Shown: positions 33,949 through 42,298 of the stretch, piece after piece
Position numbering within the stretch: position 1 is the stretch's first letter
Layout: every line of letters starts with the position of its first letter
Notes under the pieces: generated by a model
Databases searched by the model: none
Told to the model about the DNA's origin: nothing
The model's input: the letters and a program-made list of their open reading frames with translations, nothing else
Translations under genes and position numbers: made by a program
NCBI GenBank assembly: GCA_003635255.1
Contig: PYJC01000106.1
Span: forward strand, 1-64,000
Direction of reading: 5' to 3'
Source: Candidatus Poribacteria bacterium
GTDB taxonomy: Bacteria; Poribacteria; WGA-4E; WGA-3G
Length of the DNA stretch: 64,000 bases

Positions 33949-34983
33949 CTACTCTTGCCACTCCCAACAAATAGGGATATCAAGTTTCTCAGCGATGCCA
34001 GCGAGTCCTCGTAAGTGATCTACATGGATCGGAATACCGTTTTCAAGGTAATTGTCGTAGTTGTTCCACTCAATCTCGCCGGGAAGGTAGGCTTGTTCCA
34101 CACCTTCTGCTGTTTTCGAGGCGTGAATTTTGTCGATACCTTGCTGAATCTCTTCAACGTAGCCACCATAATCGGTGAAACTCGCAATGCTCAGCGCGAA
34201 AAAGAAATGTTCAGACGGATCTCCCGATTTATTACACGCCATCAAGCCGCCGCTCAGCGGACCGGCAAGAATACCCATAATGAGTGCCAAACCGTAACCC
34301 CGGGGTCCCGCTGCAGGTGCTAAGAATCGTCCTTTGTCTGGATTGCTGGTCGGTTGTCCTGTATCATCTATGAGCCATCCCTCTGGAATCGGTTTGCCGT
34401 ACATCCGAAGGGTGCCGATCTTGCCCCATGCCGAAACACCACACGCCATATCCAAAACAATCGGATGCCCATCACCAGTGGGCAAGGCGTAACTCATAGC
34501 GTTGTTGGCGACCACAGCCTCCGCACCGCCGGGTGCAACAATAGAGGCACCGCCTGTGTTCGTTGTCGAGAACCCAATCATCTGGTTTGATGCCGCCATG
34601 ATTGCGTAGCACGCTGCTGCACCGAAATGTCCCGCATTACGGACACCCGCCGCTGCAATACCGGTTGTCTTTGCTTTCTCCATTGCTGTCTCCATAGCGA
34701 GCGTGCTTGCCAAGTGCCCCATGCCGTTGTCTCCGTCAACGACAGCGAAACTCGGTCCCTCTGTTGCGATACGGAGTTCAGGTTTCGGGTTCATCTTCCC
34801 ATCAAGGACGAGGTTGAGATAACCGGGCAAAGCGCGTGTGCCGTGTGAATGCACACCCCGCAAATCGGTCTGTACTTGATGGCTCGCGATCGTCTCCGCA
34901 TCTTCTGAGCGCAGTCCGGCTTTTTCACAGAGCGTCCGAGCGAAGTCGTGTAACTTCGCTGAATCGACTACAATCTCCTGCAT
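33949..34983 (-). CDS. Ldh2/MDH2-family NAD(P)-dependent 2-hydroxyacid dehydrogenase
   Basis: The 344-residue protein matches the malate/L-lactate dehydrogenase (YlbC/ComC/AllD) family: DLRGVHSHGTRALPGYL with the catalytic His, then GMGHLAST, GGASIVAPGGAEAVVANN and LDMACGVSAWGK, and GYGLALIMGILAGPLSGG. These enzymes oxidise malate, lactate, ureidoglycolate or similar acids in the cytoplasm. I start at ATG 34983 (GGAGAAAACGTT upstream); the frame extends 31 codons further without family similarity. It heads a two-gene unit with the Nramp-like transporter. Confidence 0.88.
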   Translation of the reverse strand: MQEIVVDSAKLHDFARTLCEKAGLRSEDAETIASHQVQTDLRGVHSHGTRALPGYLNLVLDGKMNPKPELRIATEGPSFAVVDGDNGMGHLASTLAMETAMEKAKTTGIAAAGVRNAGHFGAAACYAIMAASNQMIGFSTTNTGGASIVAPGGAEAVVANNAMSYALPTGDGHPIVLDMACGVSAWGKIGTLRMYGKPIPEGWLIDDTGQPTSNPDKGRFLAPAAGPRGYGLALIMGILAGPLSGGLMACNKSGDPSEHFFFALSIASFTDYGGYVEEIQQGIDKIHASKTAEGVEQAYLPGEIEWNNYDNYLENGIPIHVDHLRGLAGIAEKLDIPICWEWQE

Positions 34984-35143
34984 AACGTTTTCTCCAATCG
35001 TGAATTCACTGCGTATTTTAGCAAAGGTGGACTTCCATATCAAGTACAATCCAGATTTCTCAATTGATCCCAACATTTATTTGGACAAATCTATTCGATT
35101 TACGTTAAAATTTACGCAATAAAAGAAGATGGAGGAAGTACAC

Positions 35144-35686
35144 ATGCATCAACACAACACCTTCAAAACGAACACAAAAACACATTTCCTGCCTTTTGTT
35201 CTTATGTTTACCTGTTTGATCCTTTCTTCGTGCGCGGATAATCCATTGCAACCTGTCAGTAGCGAAGAAGAACAACGGGTAAAAGCGGAACTGAATGATC
35301 GCTCATTCCGCCAATTTGACCCTTCTAAAGATGCTGACAAGCGAAAAGCCGTTATCATTGATTTCTTTAACGGCGTTAGTCTTTGGGCACAATACGCTGA
35401 AGGGATGTATGCCCTCGACGAGTGGGAAATTTCAGCGGAAGATTATCGTATTGAAAAGGCGGGTTCGGAATACCGAATTTATTTTGAGGCACCACGTTCT
35501 GCACAAATACTTCCCACACAGTGCGACGATTGCATTGAAACCACGGGGATTTCAATCTCGATCCAAAATCTTTTCGATAGTGAGAAGATAAGGTTCAAAT
35601 TGAATATCAACAACGATAATTTTCCGCGCCCGTTCCCCATATTTGAATCGTGGACAAAATTTAATGAGGATGAGTATTTTGATTAG
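35144..35686 (+). CDS. Small lipoprotein of unknown function
   Basis: The 180-residue protein has a lipoprotein signal peptide with lipobox LSSC (Cys about 31). The mature part is acidic, with an early EEEQRVKAELNDRSFRQFDP segment and a CDDC pair (about residues 125-128). I recognise no family. GGAGG at 35131-35135 is the right distance from ATG 35144, so I prefer this to ATG 35129, which overlaps the binding site. It stands alone between divergent and co-oriented neighbours. Confidence 0.72.
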   Translation: MHQHNTFKTNTKTHFLPFVLMFTCLILSSCADNPLQPVSSEEEQRVKAELNDRSFRQFDPSKDADKRKAVIIDFFNGVSLWAQYAEGMYALDEWEISAEDYRIEKAGSEYRIYFEAPRSAQILPTQCDDCIETTGISISIQNLFDSEKIRFKLNINNDNFPRPFPIFESWTKFNEDEYFD

Positions 35687-35953
35687 GGATGTTTGGTTCA
35701 CCGATAAGAGCGAACCTCAAATGCTCTCTTTTCTGTCCAAAGAGATTGAAGCCTTGCGAAGCGAATTAGCAGTAACGATCCCGATATGGTAATCTGAAGA
35801 ACACATATAGTAGTCCATAGATGTTGAGAATTGAGCGATGATAGCGTTTATAGTTTGCGTATTAATTCTATTACATGCCACGCTGCTGGAGCAAAATAAC
35901 GCTTGATTCCAAGTGCCATATCAGGCTAAAATAACGGTGGAGGATAAACAACC

Positions 35954-37252
35954 ATGTTCCGAAAGGGATTATCGTTCGCCGTTTTTGGCTTTGTCGTTCT
36001 GGTTAGCGTTGCATCGGATATTGTTGCACAAACACCTCAAGACCTCTATGCCCGCGGTATGCAAGCGATGCGTCAAGGAAAATACCAACAGGCGATTCAG
36101 GAACTTCAGCGTGCGGTTACGTTGCAACCAGATTATGCCAAAGCACACGCCGCTTTAGGTACACTTTACCTCCAACTCGGCAATTTTCCCGCATCTGAGA
36201 AGGCACTGACGCTTGCACTAAATATCAATCCAGACCTGTTACAGGCTGAGGCGAACCTTGCGGCACTTTACACGAAAACTGAACGCCTCGACGACGCTAT
36301 TCGGGTCTATCAGAATCTGCTGCAGCGGCATCCAGAATCGCTTCAGGTGCGGCTCGGTATCGCGTCCACCTATCAGCAAGCCGAGCGTTTCCCAGAGGCG
36401 ATTGAAGCCTACCTCGAAAGCCTAAAACATTCCCCGAACCTCGCCGCAGCGATGACGAATCTCGCCTCCTGTTATGAAGCGACTGAAGACGAAGCACAGG
36501 CAATCCACTATTATAAAGCCGCTTTAGCCGTTGAACCGAACCTCCCGATGGCGAATGGCAATTTAGGTGCCATCTACCAAGAACGGGGTGAGCTCGACGC
36601 AGCACTTCCACTCTTAGAAAAGGCTATCCGCCAGAATCCGCAGTTTACGGCAGCGCGTTATCGGCTCGGTTTAGTTCTCACAAAGAAGCGGGAGTTCCAG
36701 CGTGCCGCAGCGGAATACCAGCGGGTTATTGCGCAACAACGCGATCATGTCGGTGCCTACTACAATCTCGCACAGGCACTCTTTCGACTCAAAAAACGGG
36801 AGGAAGGCAAACGGGCAATGGAAGCCTACCGTCGCCTCAATGAAATCGCACAGGAGATTGATACCCGTGAACGCGCAATCGTCATGGAACCCAGCAACCC
36901 ACAGCAGCAGTTTCGACTCGGACTTGTTTATGCAAAGTATGGGAAAATAGACAAAGCAGTTTCAGCCTTTAAGGCAACCTTAGAACTCGACAGCAATGCA
37001 CACTACGCACTGAACGGTTTAGCCCGACTCTATATCCTGCAAAACGTCCAGTTACAGGATGCAGTTGGATATGCTCAGAAGGCGTTCAGTTTGTCACCAG
37101 CACCACAATATCTACAGACCCTCGCTTTGGCGCATTTTAAGGCGGGACAGCGGGAAAGTGCACTAAAAACGATCCGTACCGCCATCGAAATGGAACCCGA
37201 AAACGAGGCTTTTCAGCAGACATTAGCAGAGATCCAAAAGGCAGATGAATAA
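35954..37252 (+). CDS. Exported tetratricopeptide-repeat protein
   Basis: The 432-residue protein has a signal peptide (FGFVVLVSVASDIVAQ, cleavage near residue 24), then about ten TPR units in series, for example ARGMQAMRQGKYQQAIQELQ, AHAALGTLYLQLGNFPASEK and QFRLGLVYAKYGKIDKAVSA. It is a periplasmic or surface protein-interaction scaffold. GGAGG lies 11 bases before the ATG. The next gene starts 8 bp inside it, an overlap that suggests strict co-translation with the FG-GAP/ASPIC protein. TPR plus ASPIC/UnbV pairs are common in Planctomycetes-like and Acidobacteria genomes; their joint role is not known. Confidence 0.88.
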   Translation: MFRKGLSFAVFGFVVLVSVASDIVAQTPQDLYARGMQAMRQGKYQQAIQELQRAVTLQPDYAKAHAALGTLYLQLGNFPASEKALTLALNINPDLLQAEANLAALYTKTERLDDAIRVYQNLLQRHPESLQVRLGIASTYQQAERFPEAIEAYLESLKHSPNLAAAMTNLASCYEATEDEAQAIHYYKAALAVEPNLPMANGNLGAIYQERGELDAALPLLEKAIRQNPQFTAARYRLGLVLTKKREFQRAAAEYQRVIAQQRDHVGAYYNLAQALFRLKKREEGKRAMEAYRRLNEIAQEIDTRERAIVMEPSNPQQQFRLGLVYAKYGKIDKAVSAFKATLELDSNAHYALNGLARLYILQNVQLQDAVGYAQKAFSLSPAPQYLQTLALAHFKAGQRESALKTIRTAIEMEPENEAFQQTLAEIQKADE

Positions 37253-38927
37253 ACGAAAGCGTTCAATAAATATCTTAATTCTCCTTCTCATCACAGTCGT
37301 TTTAAAAGGTATCATAGACCCGCCAGCGATGGCAGATACAAGCATCCAATTCGTTGATGTGACGCAGGAAGCCGGTATTCACTGGAAACACGTTGACGGT
37401 CGGAGTGGACAGAAATACTTTATGGAGACGCTCGGATCAGGTGCCGCTTTTTTTGACTACGATGCTGATGGCGATGCTGATCTGTACTTCGTTAACGGCG
37501 CGCCACTCCCGGGTTACGTTGCTGAAGAGGTTCCAACCAATTGCCTCTATCAAAACAACGGCGATGGCACCTTCACGGATATCACCGAAATAGCAGGCGT
37601 TGGTGACACCGGCTACGGGCATGGATGCGCAGTGGGAGATTACAATAACGACGGTCAATTGGATCTTTACGTCACAAACTACGGCACCAATCGACTCTAT
37701 CGCAATAACGGAGACGGCACTTTTACAGATGTCGCGGAAATAGCAGGTGTGACGGAGCCTCGTTGGAGTTCCAGTTGTGCTTTCGCTGACTACGACCGCG
37801 ATGGTCACCTCGATCTCTATGTCGTCAACTACATCGTCTTTGACATTGACGAAAACCCGTGGTGTGGGCTTAAGGAGAAGGGAATCCGTGCCTACTGCGA
37901 ACCTGATAACTTTCCTGCACAGTCAGATACGCTGTTTCGCAACAACGGAGACGGAACCTTTACCGATGTCACGAAATCGGCAGGCATTTATAATATCACT
38001 GGTAAAGGATTGGGTGTTGTCTGGGGCGACTATAATAACGACGGCGCGCCAGACATCTATGTCGCTAACGATTCCACAGAAAACCTCTTTTATCATAACA
38101 GTGGCGATGGCACTTTTGAGGAGGTTGGTTTCATAATTGGCGTGGCACTCAGCGAAGACGGTGCCGCTGAAAACGGCATGGGAACAGCCTTTGGCGATTG
38201 GAACAACGACGGATGGTTTGACCTTACCGTCACCAACTACGCACAACAGACGAATACGCTCTATTATAACGATGCTGATGGCTTTTTTACTGATACAACC
38301 GCCACAACAAAAACAGCACAAGTTACTTATCCTTACCTCGGTTGGGCAACCGCCTTTATTGATTACGACAACGATGGCTACCAAGACCTCTTCGTTGCTA
38401 ACGGACATCTTCACGAGAATCTCGCCGAACTCGGACAACAAGGCACTTATGGGCAGCGCAATTTGCTCTTCCGAAACAACTATGACGGCACCTTTGCTGA
38501 AGTTTCAGAGACCCTCGGTCCCGGCATGCGGCTTGAAGATGTGAGCCGCGGTGCTACCTTTGCTGACTACGATTTGGATGGCGATATTGATATTGTAGTT
38601 ACGAATTCAAACACTGTTCCTCGTCTTTTACGCAATGATGGTGGTAACGAAAAAAACTGGATGCAGGTCCGTTTAGTTGCGACGAAGGGTACCACAGATG
38701 CAATCGGTGCACGTGTCAGGATCAAAATAGGAGACCTCACACAGACGCGTGAGGTGCGAAGCGGTGACGGTTATCTATCCCAACGAGATCTCACGCTCCA
38801 TTTCGGTATTGGCGATTATGCCCAGGTGGACAGCATTGAGGTGCGGTGGCAAAGCGGCATGCGGCAACTGATCAAATCTGTGTCTGCAAATCAAGTGCTA
38901 TCCCTTAAGGAAGGTGAAAATGAATAA
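37245..38927 (+). CDS. Exported FG-GAP/VCBS propeller protein with ASPIC/UnbV domain
   Basis: The 560-residue protein has a signal peptide and then seven calcium-binding repeats of the D-x-D-x-D-G type (DYDADGDADLYF, DYNNDGQLDLYV, DYDRDGHLDLYV, DYNNDGAPDIYV, DWNNDGWFDLTV, DYDNDGYQDLFV, DYDLDGDIDIVV). These fit an integrin-like seven-bladed propeller. The last 90 residues are the ASPIC/UnbV domain (GARVRIKIGDLTQTREVRSG, LTLHFGIG, VRWQSG). It overlaps the TPR gene by 8 bp and the ComEA-like gene by 8 bp. A surface adhesion or cofactor-binding role is possible; the substrate is unknown. Confidence 0.9.
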   Translation: MNKRKRSINILILLLITVVLKGIIDPPAMADTSIQFVDVTQEAGIHWKHVDGRSGQKYFMETLGSGAAFFDYDADGDADLYFVNGAPLPGYVAEEVPTNCLYQNNGDGTFTDITEIAGVGDTGYGHGCAVGDYNNDGQLDLYVTNYGTNRLYRNNGDGTFTDVAEIAGVTEPRWSSSCAFADYDRDGHLDLYVVNYIVFDIDENPWCGLKEKGIRAYCEPDNFPAQSDTLFRNNGDGTFTDVTKSAGIYNITGKGLGVVWGDYNNDGAPDIYVANDSTENLFYHNSGDGTFEEVGFIIGVALSEDGAAENGMGTAFGDWNNDGWFDLTVTNYAQQTNTLYYNDADGFFTDTTATTKTAQVTYPYLGWATAFIDYDNDGYQDLFVANGHLHENLAELGQQGTYGQRNLLFRNNYDGTFAEVSETLGPGMRLEDVSRGATFADYDLDGDIDIVVTNSNTVPRLLRNDGGNEKNWMQVRLVATKGTTDAIGARVRIKIGDLTQTREVRSGDGYLSQRDLTLHFGIGDYAQVDSIEVRWQSGMRQLIKSVSANQVLSLKEGENE

Positions 38928-39318
38928 TGTGGAGAACGCTGTTGAACGCCATTATTGGAGGGCAGTTACTTTCCTCGTGATCCTGATTTTAGCGGGGGCA
39001 GGCTTTTGGGGCGTGCGGCGGTTCGCACCTGCGGTGTTCCTCGGAAAACCAGATCTGATCGCTGTACCGAATGACGAAAATTCGCAAAATCGAACGACAA
39101 AGCAGGCAGCCGTAAACAAACCCGTCCTTCTTAACATCAATACCGCTTCTGTGGCGGAACTCCAAACCCTCCCCAATATCGGTGAATCAACAGCGCAAAG
39201 GATTGTGGATTACCGAACGCAGCACGGCAACTTCGCCAATGTAGATGCCCTCCAGAACGTTAGGGGTATCGGAGCAAAGACGCTGGAAAAACTAAAGCCT
39301 TTCGTTGATGCCAAGTAG
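38920..39318 (+). CDS. ComEA-like helix-hairpin-helix DNA-binding protein
   Basis: The 132-residue protein has one N-terminal membrane helix (AVTFLVILILAGAGFWGV), a linker, and a C-terminal ComEA-type double helix-hairpin-helix: LLNINTASVAELQTLPNIGE, then ALQNVRGIGAKTLEKLKPF. ComEA binds incoming DNA outside the inner membrane during natural transformation. Here it is the last gene of a TPR-ASPIC operon, an unusual partner set. I choose ATG 38920, which has AAGGAAGG upstream, over GTG 38914. No other competence gene is seen in the window. Confidence 0.85.
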   Translation: MNNVENAVERHYWRAVTFLVILILAGAGFWGVRRFAPAVFLGKPDLIAVPNDENSQNRTTKQAAVNKPVLLNINTASVAELQTLPNIGESTAQRIVDYRTQHGNFANVDALQNVRGIGAKTLEKLKPFVDAK

Positions 39319-39330
39319 TACCACATTCTT

Positions 39331-39360
39331 GTTGGACGTAGTTCCCGTGCGTCGTCCAAC
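39331..39360. terminator. Hairpin between convergent comEA-like and cyclo-ligase genes
   Basis: GTTGGACG (39331-39338) pairs with CGTCCAAC (39353-39360) around a 14-base loop that itself can extend the stem. It is placed between converging stops; there is no clear T-run. Terminator function is tentative. Confidence 0.4.
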
Positions 39361-39363
39361 GTT

Positions 39364-39936
39364 CTATTCACGAATGTCTATCCTATCGGTCTCTGTAAAA
39401 ATGTGTTTAACCGGTACATCCCATCCTTGCGGGTATGTATCTGCTATGACTTGTATCTGGTATGCCAGTCCGATGGGGATAGCGTGTCGACACTCTGTAA
39501 GAAAGCGGTCATAGAACCCCTTGCCGTATCCGAGGCGATACCCTTTGCAATCGAAGGCGATGCCGGGAACAATGATGAGTTGAAGCTGCACGATAGGGAA
39601 AATGGGGCATGTAGTGTTAGGTTCCAACATACCGTAACGGTGGCGGACCAACTCGGTTTTTGATCCCTGAATTCGCCGGGGTATAAGTCGGTTTTGATCC
39701 GTATCTACAACAGGCACGCAGACCTGTTTTTCTGCATGGAGTAACTTTTCAAGGAGATCATGGGTTTCAACCTCGCTCCGCATACTCAGATAGAGCATCA
39801 CAGTATCGAAACCCTCACTTTGTATCCAACGCACGACGGAATCGGTAATCTGTTGGCTGAATGTAGCACGGACTTCTGGTGCAAGTCCATCTCGCTGGCG
39901 AAGCGTTTCAGCGCGGATGTGTTCCCGTTCCATCAT
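39364..39936 (-). CDS. 5-formyltetrahydrofolate cyclo-ligase
   Basis: The 190-residue protein matches the family that converts 5-formyl-THF to methenyl-THF with ATP. Visible are the basic N-terminal RAETLRQRDGL, a central TVMLYLSMRSEVETHDLLEK and the signature RLGYGKGFYDRFL. Length is normal. The ATG at 39936 is the first of two adjacent Met codons, with AGAGGA upstream. It is 30 bp downstream of the EutN/CcmL gene on the same strand and probably shares its promoter. Confidence 0.92.
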   Translation of the reverse strand: MMEREHIRAETLRQRDGLAPEVRATFSQQITDSVVRWIQSEGFDTVMLYLSMRSEVETHDLLEKLLHAEKQVCVPVVDTDQNRLIPRRIQGSKTELVRHRYGMLEPNTTCPIFPIVQLQLIIVPGIAFDCKGYRLGYGKGFYDRFLTECRHAIPIGLAYQIQVIADTYPQGWDVPVKHIFTETDRIDIRE

Positions 39937-39966
39937 CTTATCCTCTGTAGGTGCGCCGGTCTGTTC

Positions 39967-40254
39967 CTATTTTTGATACCGAACTTTTCCAGCAACTTCT
40001 ACGATATCAACAATCGCCATGATGACAGCATCAACCGGTTTGTTCCCTGTAACATGCGTCTGCCGGGCAGAACTCCCTGTTGCGACGAGGACAATTTCGC
40101 CGATACCCGCACCAACCGCATCCACAGCGACTGTATATTTCCGGTCAACTTCTCCATTCAGATCCACATCTTGGACAACCATCAGCTTACTTCCAATGAG
40201 TTTTTCATCTTTCTGCGTCGCGACGACTGTCCCGGTAACTTTTCCAAGGATCAT
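39967..40254 (-). CDS. EutN/CcmL-family bacterial microcompartment vertex protein (solitary)
   Basis: The 95-residue protein begins MILGKVTGTVVATQKDE and continues GSKLMVVQDVDLNG, TVAVDAVGAGIGEIVLVATG, SSARQTHV and PVDAVIMAIVDIVE, the full EutN/CcmL pentamer pattern. These proteins cap the vertices of polyhedral microcompartment shells. I start at the internal ATG 40254; the longer frame adds 44 unrelated residues. No hexameric shell protein (BMC domain) or encapsulated enzyme is recognisable in the 64 kb. It may support a shell encoded elsewhere or have another role. A near-consensus promoter lies at 40358-40386. Confidence 0.9.
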   Translation of the reverse strand: MILGKVTGTVVATQKDEKLIGSKLMVVQDVDLNGEVDRKYTVAVDAVGAGIGEIVLVATGSSARQTHVTGNKPVDAVIMAIVDIVEVAGKVRYQK

Positions 40255-40357
40255 TGAATTAAAAACCTTTCTTATGGGGTGAGGTCTCTGTTCCGCGCTA
40301 CTTTTCCTCCACCACCGAGTTTGAAACGATTCGCTTTGCCCCGTTTGTGTATGTAAA

Positions 40358-40386
40358 ATTATACACGAAACTCGTTGAAATTTCAA
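40358..40386 (-). promoter_or_regulatory. Sigma-70-type promoter of the EutN-cyclo-ligase operon
   Basis: On the minus strand TTGAAA (40381-40386 complement), 17 bp and TATAAT (40358-40363 complement) form a near-consensus promoter about 100 bp upstream of the EutN start. Confidence 0.7.
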
Positions 40387-40485
40387 GCCACAATCTATAA
40401 AGTCAGGGTTATTCAGTTTTCCCTAGCCGTGGCAGGACTTGATGAATCAACTACCGAGGTCCAGCAAAAAACCTATCTCTTTGCC

Positions 40486-40632
40486 GACTGCTGATGGCTG
40501 ATGGCTGAATGCCTCTGTGTATAAAGTGCATCCAAAAATGTGTATAAGTTAGAACCGTTCCGTTCTCCCATAGTTTCGATTTTCTACAGAAGATTTCTTC
40601 GCTACACTGCTGACGGTTGATGGCTGAATGCC
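40486..40632. repeat. Two copies of a GACTGCTGATGGCTGA-type repeat
   Basis: GACTGCTGATGGCTGATGGC plus TGAATGCC (40486-40513) and ACTGCTGACGGTTGATGGCT plus GAATGCC (40606-40632) lie 120 bp apart in the 465-bp divergent gap between the EutN-like and glycine-oxidase-like genes. The repeat recurs in variants near 22781, 25325 and 50386. The rest of the gap holds the two promoters and no gene. Confidence 0.6.
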
Positions 40633-40642
40633 TTAAGCCAGA

Positions 40643-40671
40643 TTGACAAACACCGGATAATGTGCTAAACT
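40643..40671 (+). promoter_or_regulatory. Sigma-70-type promoter
   Basis: TTGACA (40643-40648), a 17-bp spacer and TAAACT (40666-40671) precede the TTG start at 40720 by about 48 bp. Confidence 0.65.
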
Positions 40672-40719
40672 ATCTGTAACTTGTAGTTGTTGCGATTTTC
40701 TGATAAAGCGGAGGACAAC

Positions 40720-41826
40720 TTGAACCGAGATCATGCAGAGGTCATTGTTATCGGCGGAGGAATTATTGGATGTGCAATTGCTTACAATCTTGCCAAACGC
40801 GGCGTGGAACCGCTGCTGATTGACAAAGCACCTACCGTTGGTACAGAAGCCTCTTGGGCTGGCGCGGGAATTCTGACTTCACACGCCTCAACCCATGAAC
40901 CGTATCCCACACTATGCCGCGCGAGCCTCGCCCTCTATCCAGCGTTAGCAGAGGAACTTCGAGCGGAAACCCAGATAGATATCGAGTTCATCCAGTCTGG
41001 GACACTGTCGGTCTTTTTCAACGAAACTGAAGCAGCGGGATTAATAGGACTTGCGGACCGGCGCGTAAAACGTGGCTTTTCAGCGGAAGTTTTGACAGCT
41101 GAACAAGCGTTGCAGTTAGAACCAACTCTCTCAAACTCCATTGTCGGGGCAGTGCTGTTTCCTGAGGATGCACAAGTACGCAACCCGAAGATGGTGACCG
41201 CGCTTGCAAAGGGTGCTGCGAAACGCGGTGCGAAGTTCCAATTGGGCAACCCTGTTACAAACTTTATCCGAGAAGATACGCGCGTCATCGGTGTCGTCGT
41301 GAACGGCGAAACCTTGTACGCGGACACCTTTGTGATCGCCGCTGGGTGCTGGACAGGAACACTGACGGCTCAACTTGATGTGTCAATACAGATTGAACCT
41401 GCGAAGGGACAGATTGTTCTCGTTGAAGCGATGCCACCGCCTTTTCAACACATCGTTGATGGATTGGGTATCTATATCGTACCGAGAGCAGATGGCAAAA
41501 TTCTACTCGGTGCGACTGTGGAATACGTCGGCTACGACAAAACCGCGACTGTAGACGGCGCAAAGCAGATGATTGACGCTGGAATCGCCATCGCACCACA
41601 ACTTGCGCACAGTACCTTTGTACAAACATGGGCGGGTTTACGTCCTTATGCCAAAAAGGGGCCTCTTCTCGGTTATCTGCCCGGGTATGACAACGTTGTT
41701 TTAGCATCTGGACATTTCAAAAACGGCATACTTCTCGCGCCAATCACAGGGCAACTCATCGCTGAACTGCTCACAACCGATCAACCTTCATTATCACTGG
41801 AGCCGTTTCAGCCAGAAGAGGTGTAG
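40720..41826 (+). CDS. FAD-dependent amino-acid oxidase, glycine oxidase (ThiO)-like
   Basis: The 368-residue protein has an N-terminal FAD motif (EVIVIGGGIIGCAIAYNLAKRG), the ASWAGAGILTSHAS segment typical of ThiO/DadA-type enzymes, and the C-terminal QTWAGLRPYAKKGPLLGYLPG with GHFKNGILLAPITGQLIAELL. Glycine oxidase makes dehydroglycine for thiamine thiazole synthesis; no other thi gene is nearby, so sarcosine or another amine is possible. I take TTG 40720 as start because GGAGG is eight bases upstream and the FAD motif follows at once. Confidence 0.85.
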   Translation: MNRDHAEVIVIGGGIIGCAIAYNLAKRGVEPLLIDKAPTVGTEASWAGAGILTSHASTHEPYPTLCRASLALYPALAEELRAETQIDIEFIQSGTLSVFFNETEAAGLIGLADRRVKRGFSAEVLTAEQALQLEPTLSNSIVGAVLFPEDAQVRNPKMVTALAKGAAKRGAKFQLGNPVTNFIREDTRVIGVVVNGETLYADTFVIAAGCWTGTLTAQLDVSIQIEPAKGQIVLVEAMPPPFQHIVDGLGIYIVPRADGKILLGATVEYVGYDKTATVDGAKQMIDAGIAIAPQLAHSTFVQTWAGLRPYAKKGPLLGYLPGYDNVVLASGHFKNGILLAPITGQLIAELLTTDQPSLSLEPFQPEEV

Positions 41827-41940
41827 GAAAAACACAGTGTACGCTTCGGAAAATCGTGATTAAGAAAAAAAATATATTTTTTTGAATTTTAAATGAATTG
41901 TTTCAAAATGTACGGGTTTAACTATTAAGAGTTTTTTTTA

Positions 41941-41971
41941 AAATAAAAAAGGGGTATCAAATATTACCCCT
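41941..41971 (-). terminator. Intrinsic terminator on the minus strand
   Basis: On the minus strand AGGGGTA pairs with TACCCCT (41965-41971 and 41950-41956) and is followed by TTTTTTATTTTA. This is a good rho-independent terminator for leftward transcription, but no leftward gene is recognised to its right. On the plus strand it lies in the leader of the sigma gene. Confidence 0.5.
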
Positions 41972-42005
41972 ATCTGATGACTAACCTAATAGGAGGGTTA
42001 CAGTA

Positions 42006-42272
42006 ATGTATCAAAGTGTTTTGTGTTTAACAACGGCACCGTCTCAGACTTGGGCGGTTGGTAAAAGTGTATGGAATAGCGGTAGTAGAGGTAACAATAG
42101 GGATTGTGCTTTAGGAGAGTGCACCTCAAGGAAGGCACGGGCATCTAAAACTGCCGACGTGCACCGTTGTTGGACTACGACTCGATTATGGAGAAGGCAC
42201 AGGCCAAGGAGCGAACAAGCAGGCATCTTCCTATACCTTGGAATGGAAGGAGGGTTACGCGCCTTCGCTTGA
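42006..42272 (+). CDS. Possible small leader ORF upstream of the ECF sigma gene
   Basis: The 88-codon frame starts at ATG 42006 with AGGAGGG about nine bases upstream, one of the best ribosome binding sites in the window. The predicted product (MYQSVLCLTTAPSQTWAVGK, then Arg/Ser-rich) matches no family I know and could be non-functional. Its stop (TGA 42270-42272) lies five bases before a hairpin covering the ribosome binding site of the sigma gene, which suggests a leader peptide acting by position rather than by product. The RNA can also fold (GGCACGGGCA with TGCCGACGTGC, near 42136-42167). Confidence 0.4.
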   Translation: MYQSVLCLTTAPSQTWAVGKSVWNSGSRGNNRDCALGECTSRKARASKTADVHRCWTTTRLWRRHRPRSEQAGIFLYLGMEGGLRAFA

Positions 42273-42276
42273 AACG

Positions 42277-42292
42277 CTCCTCGTTTGAGGAG
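42277..42292 (+). promoter_or_regulatory. Hairpin masking the sigma ribosome binding site
   Basis: CTCCTC (42277-42282), loop GTTT, GAGGAG (42287-42292). The 3' arm is the Shine-Dalgarno sequence of the sigma gene (ATG 42299). When folded it would hide the site; a ribosome finishing the leader ORF at 42272 would open it. Confidence 0.6.
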
Positions 42293-42298
42293 ACAAGC

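Noticed and set aside
39367-39403. Competence locus around the ComEA-like gene
   Set aside because: No ComEC, pilus or other transformation genes are visible; only the HhH protein supports it.
40255-40386. 44-residue N-terminal extension of the EutN-like protein
   Set aside because: The EutN family starts at MILGKVxGTVVAT; the extension is Arg/Ser-rich, unrelated and spans the promoter region.
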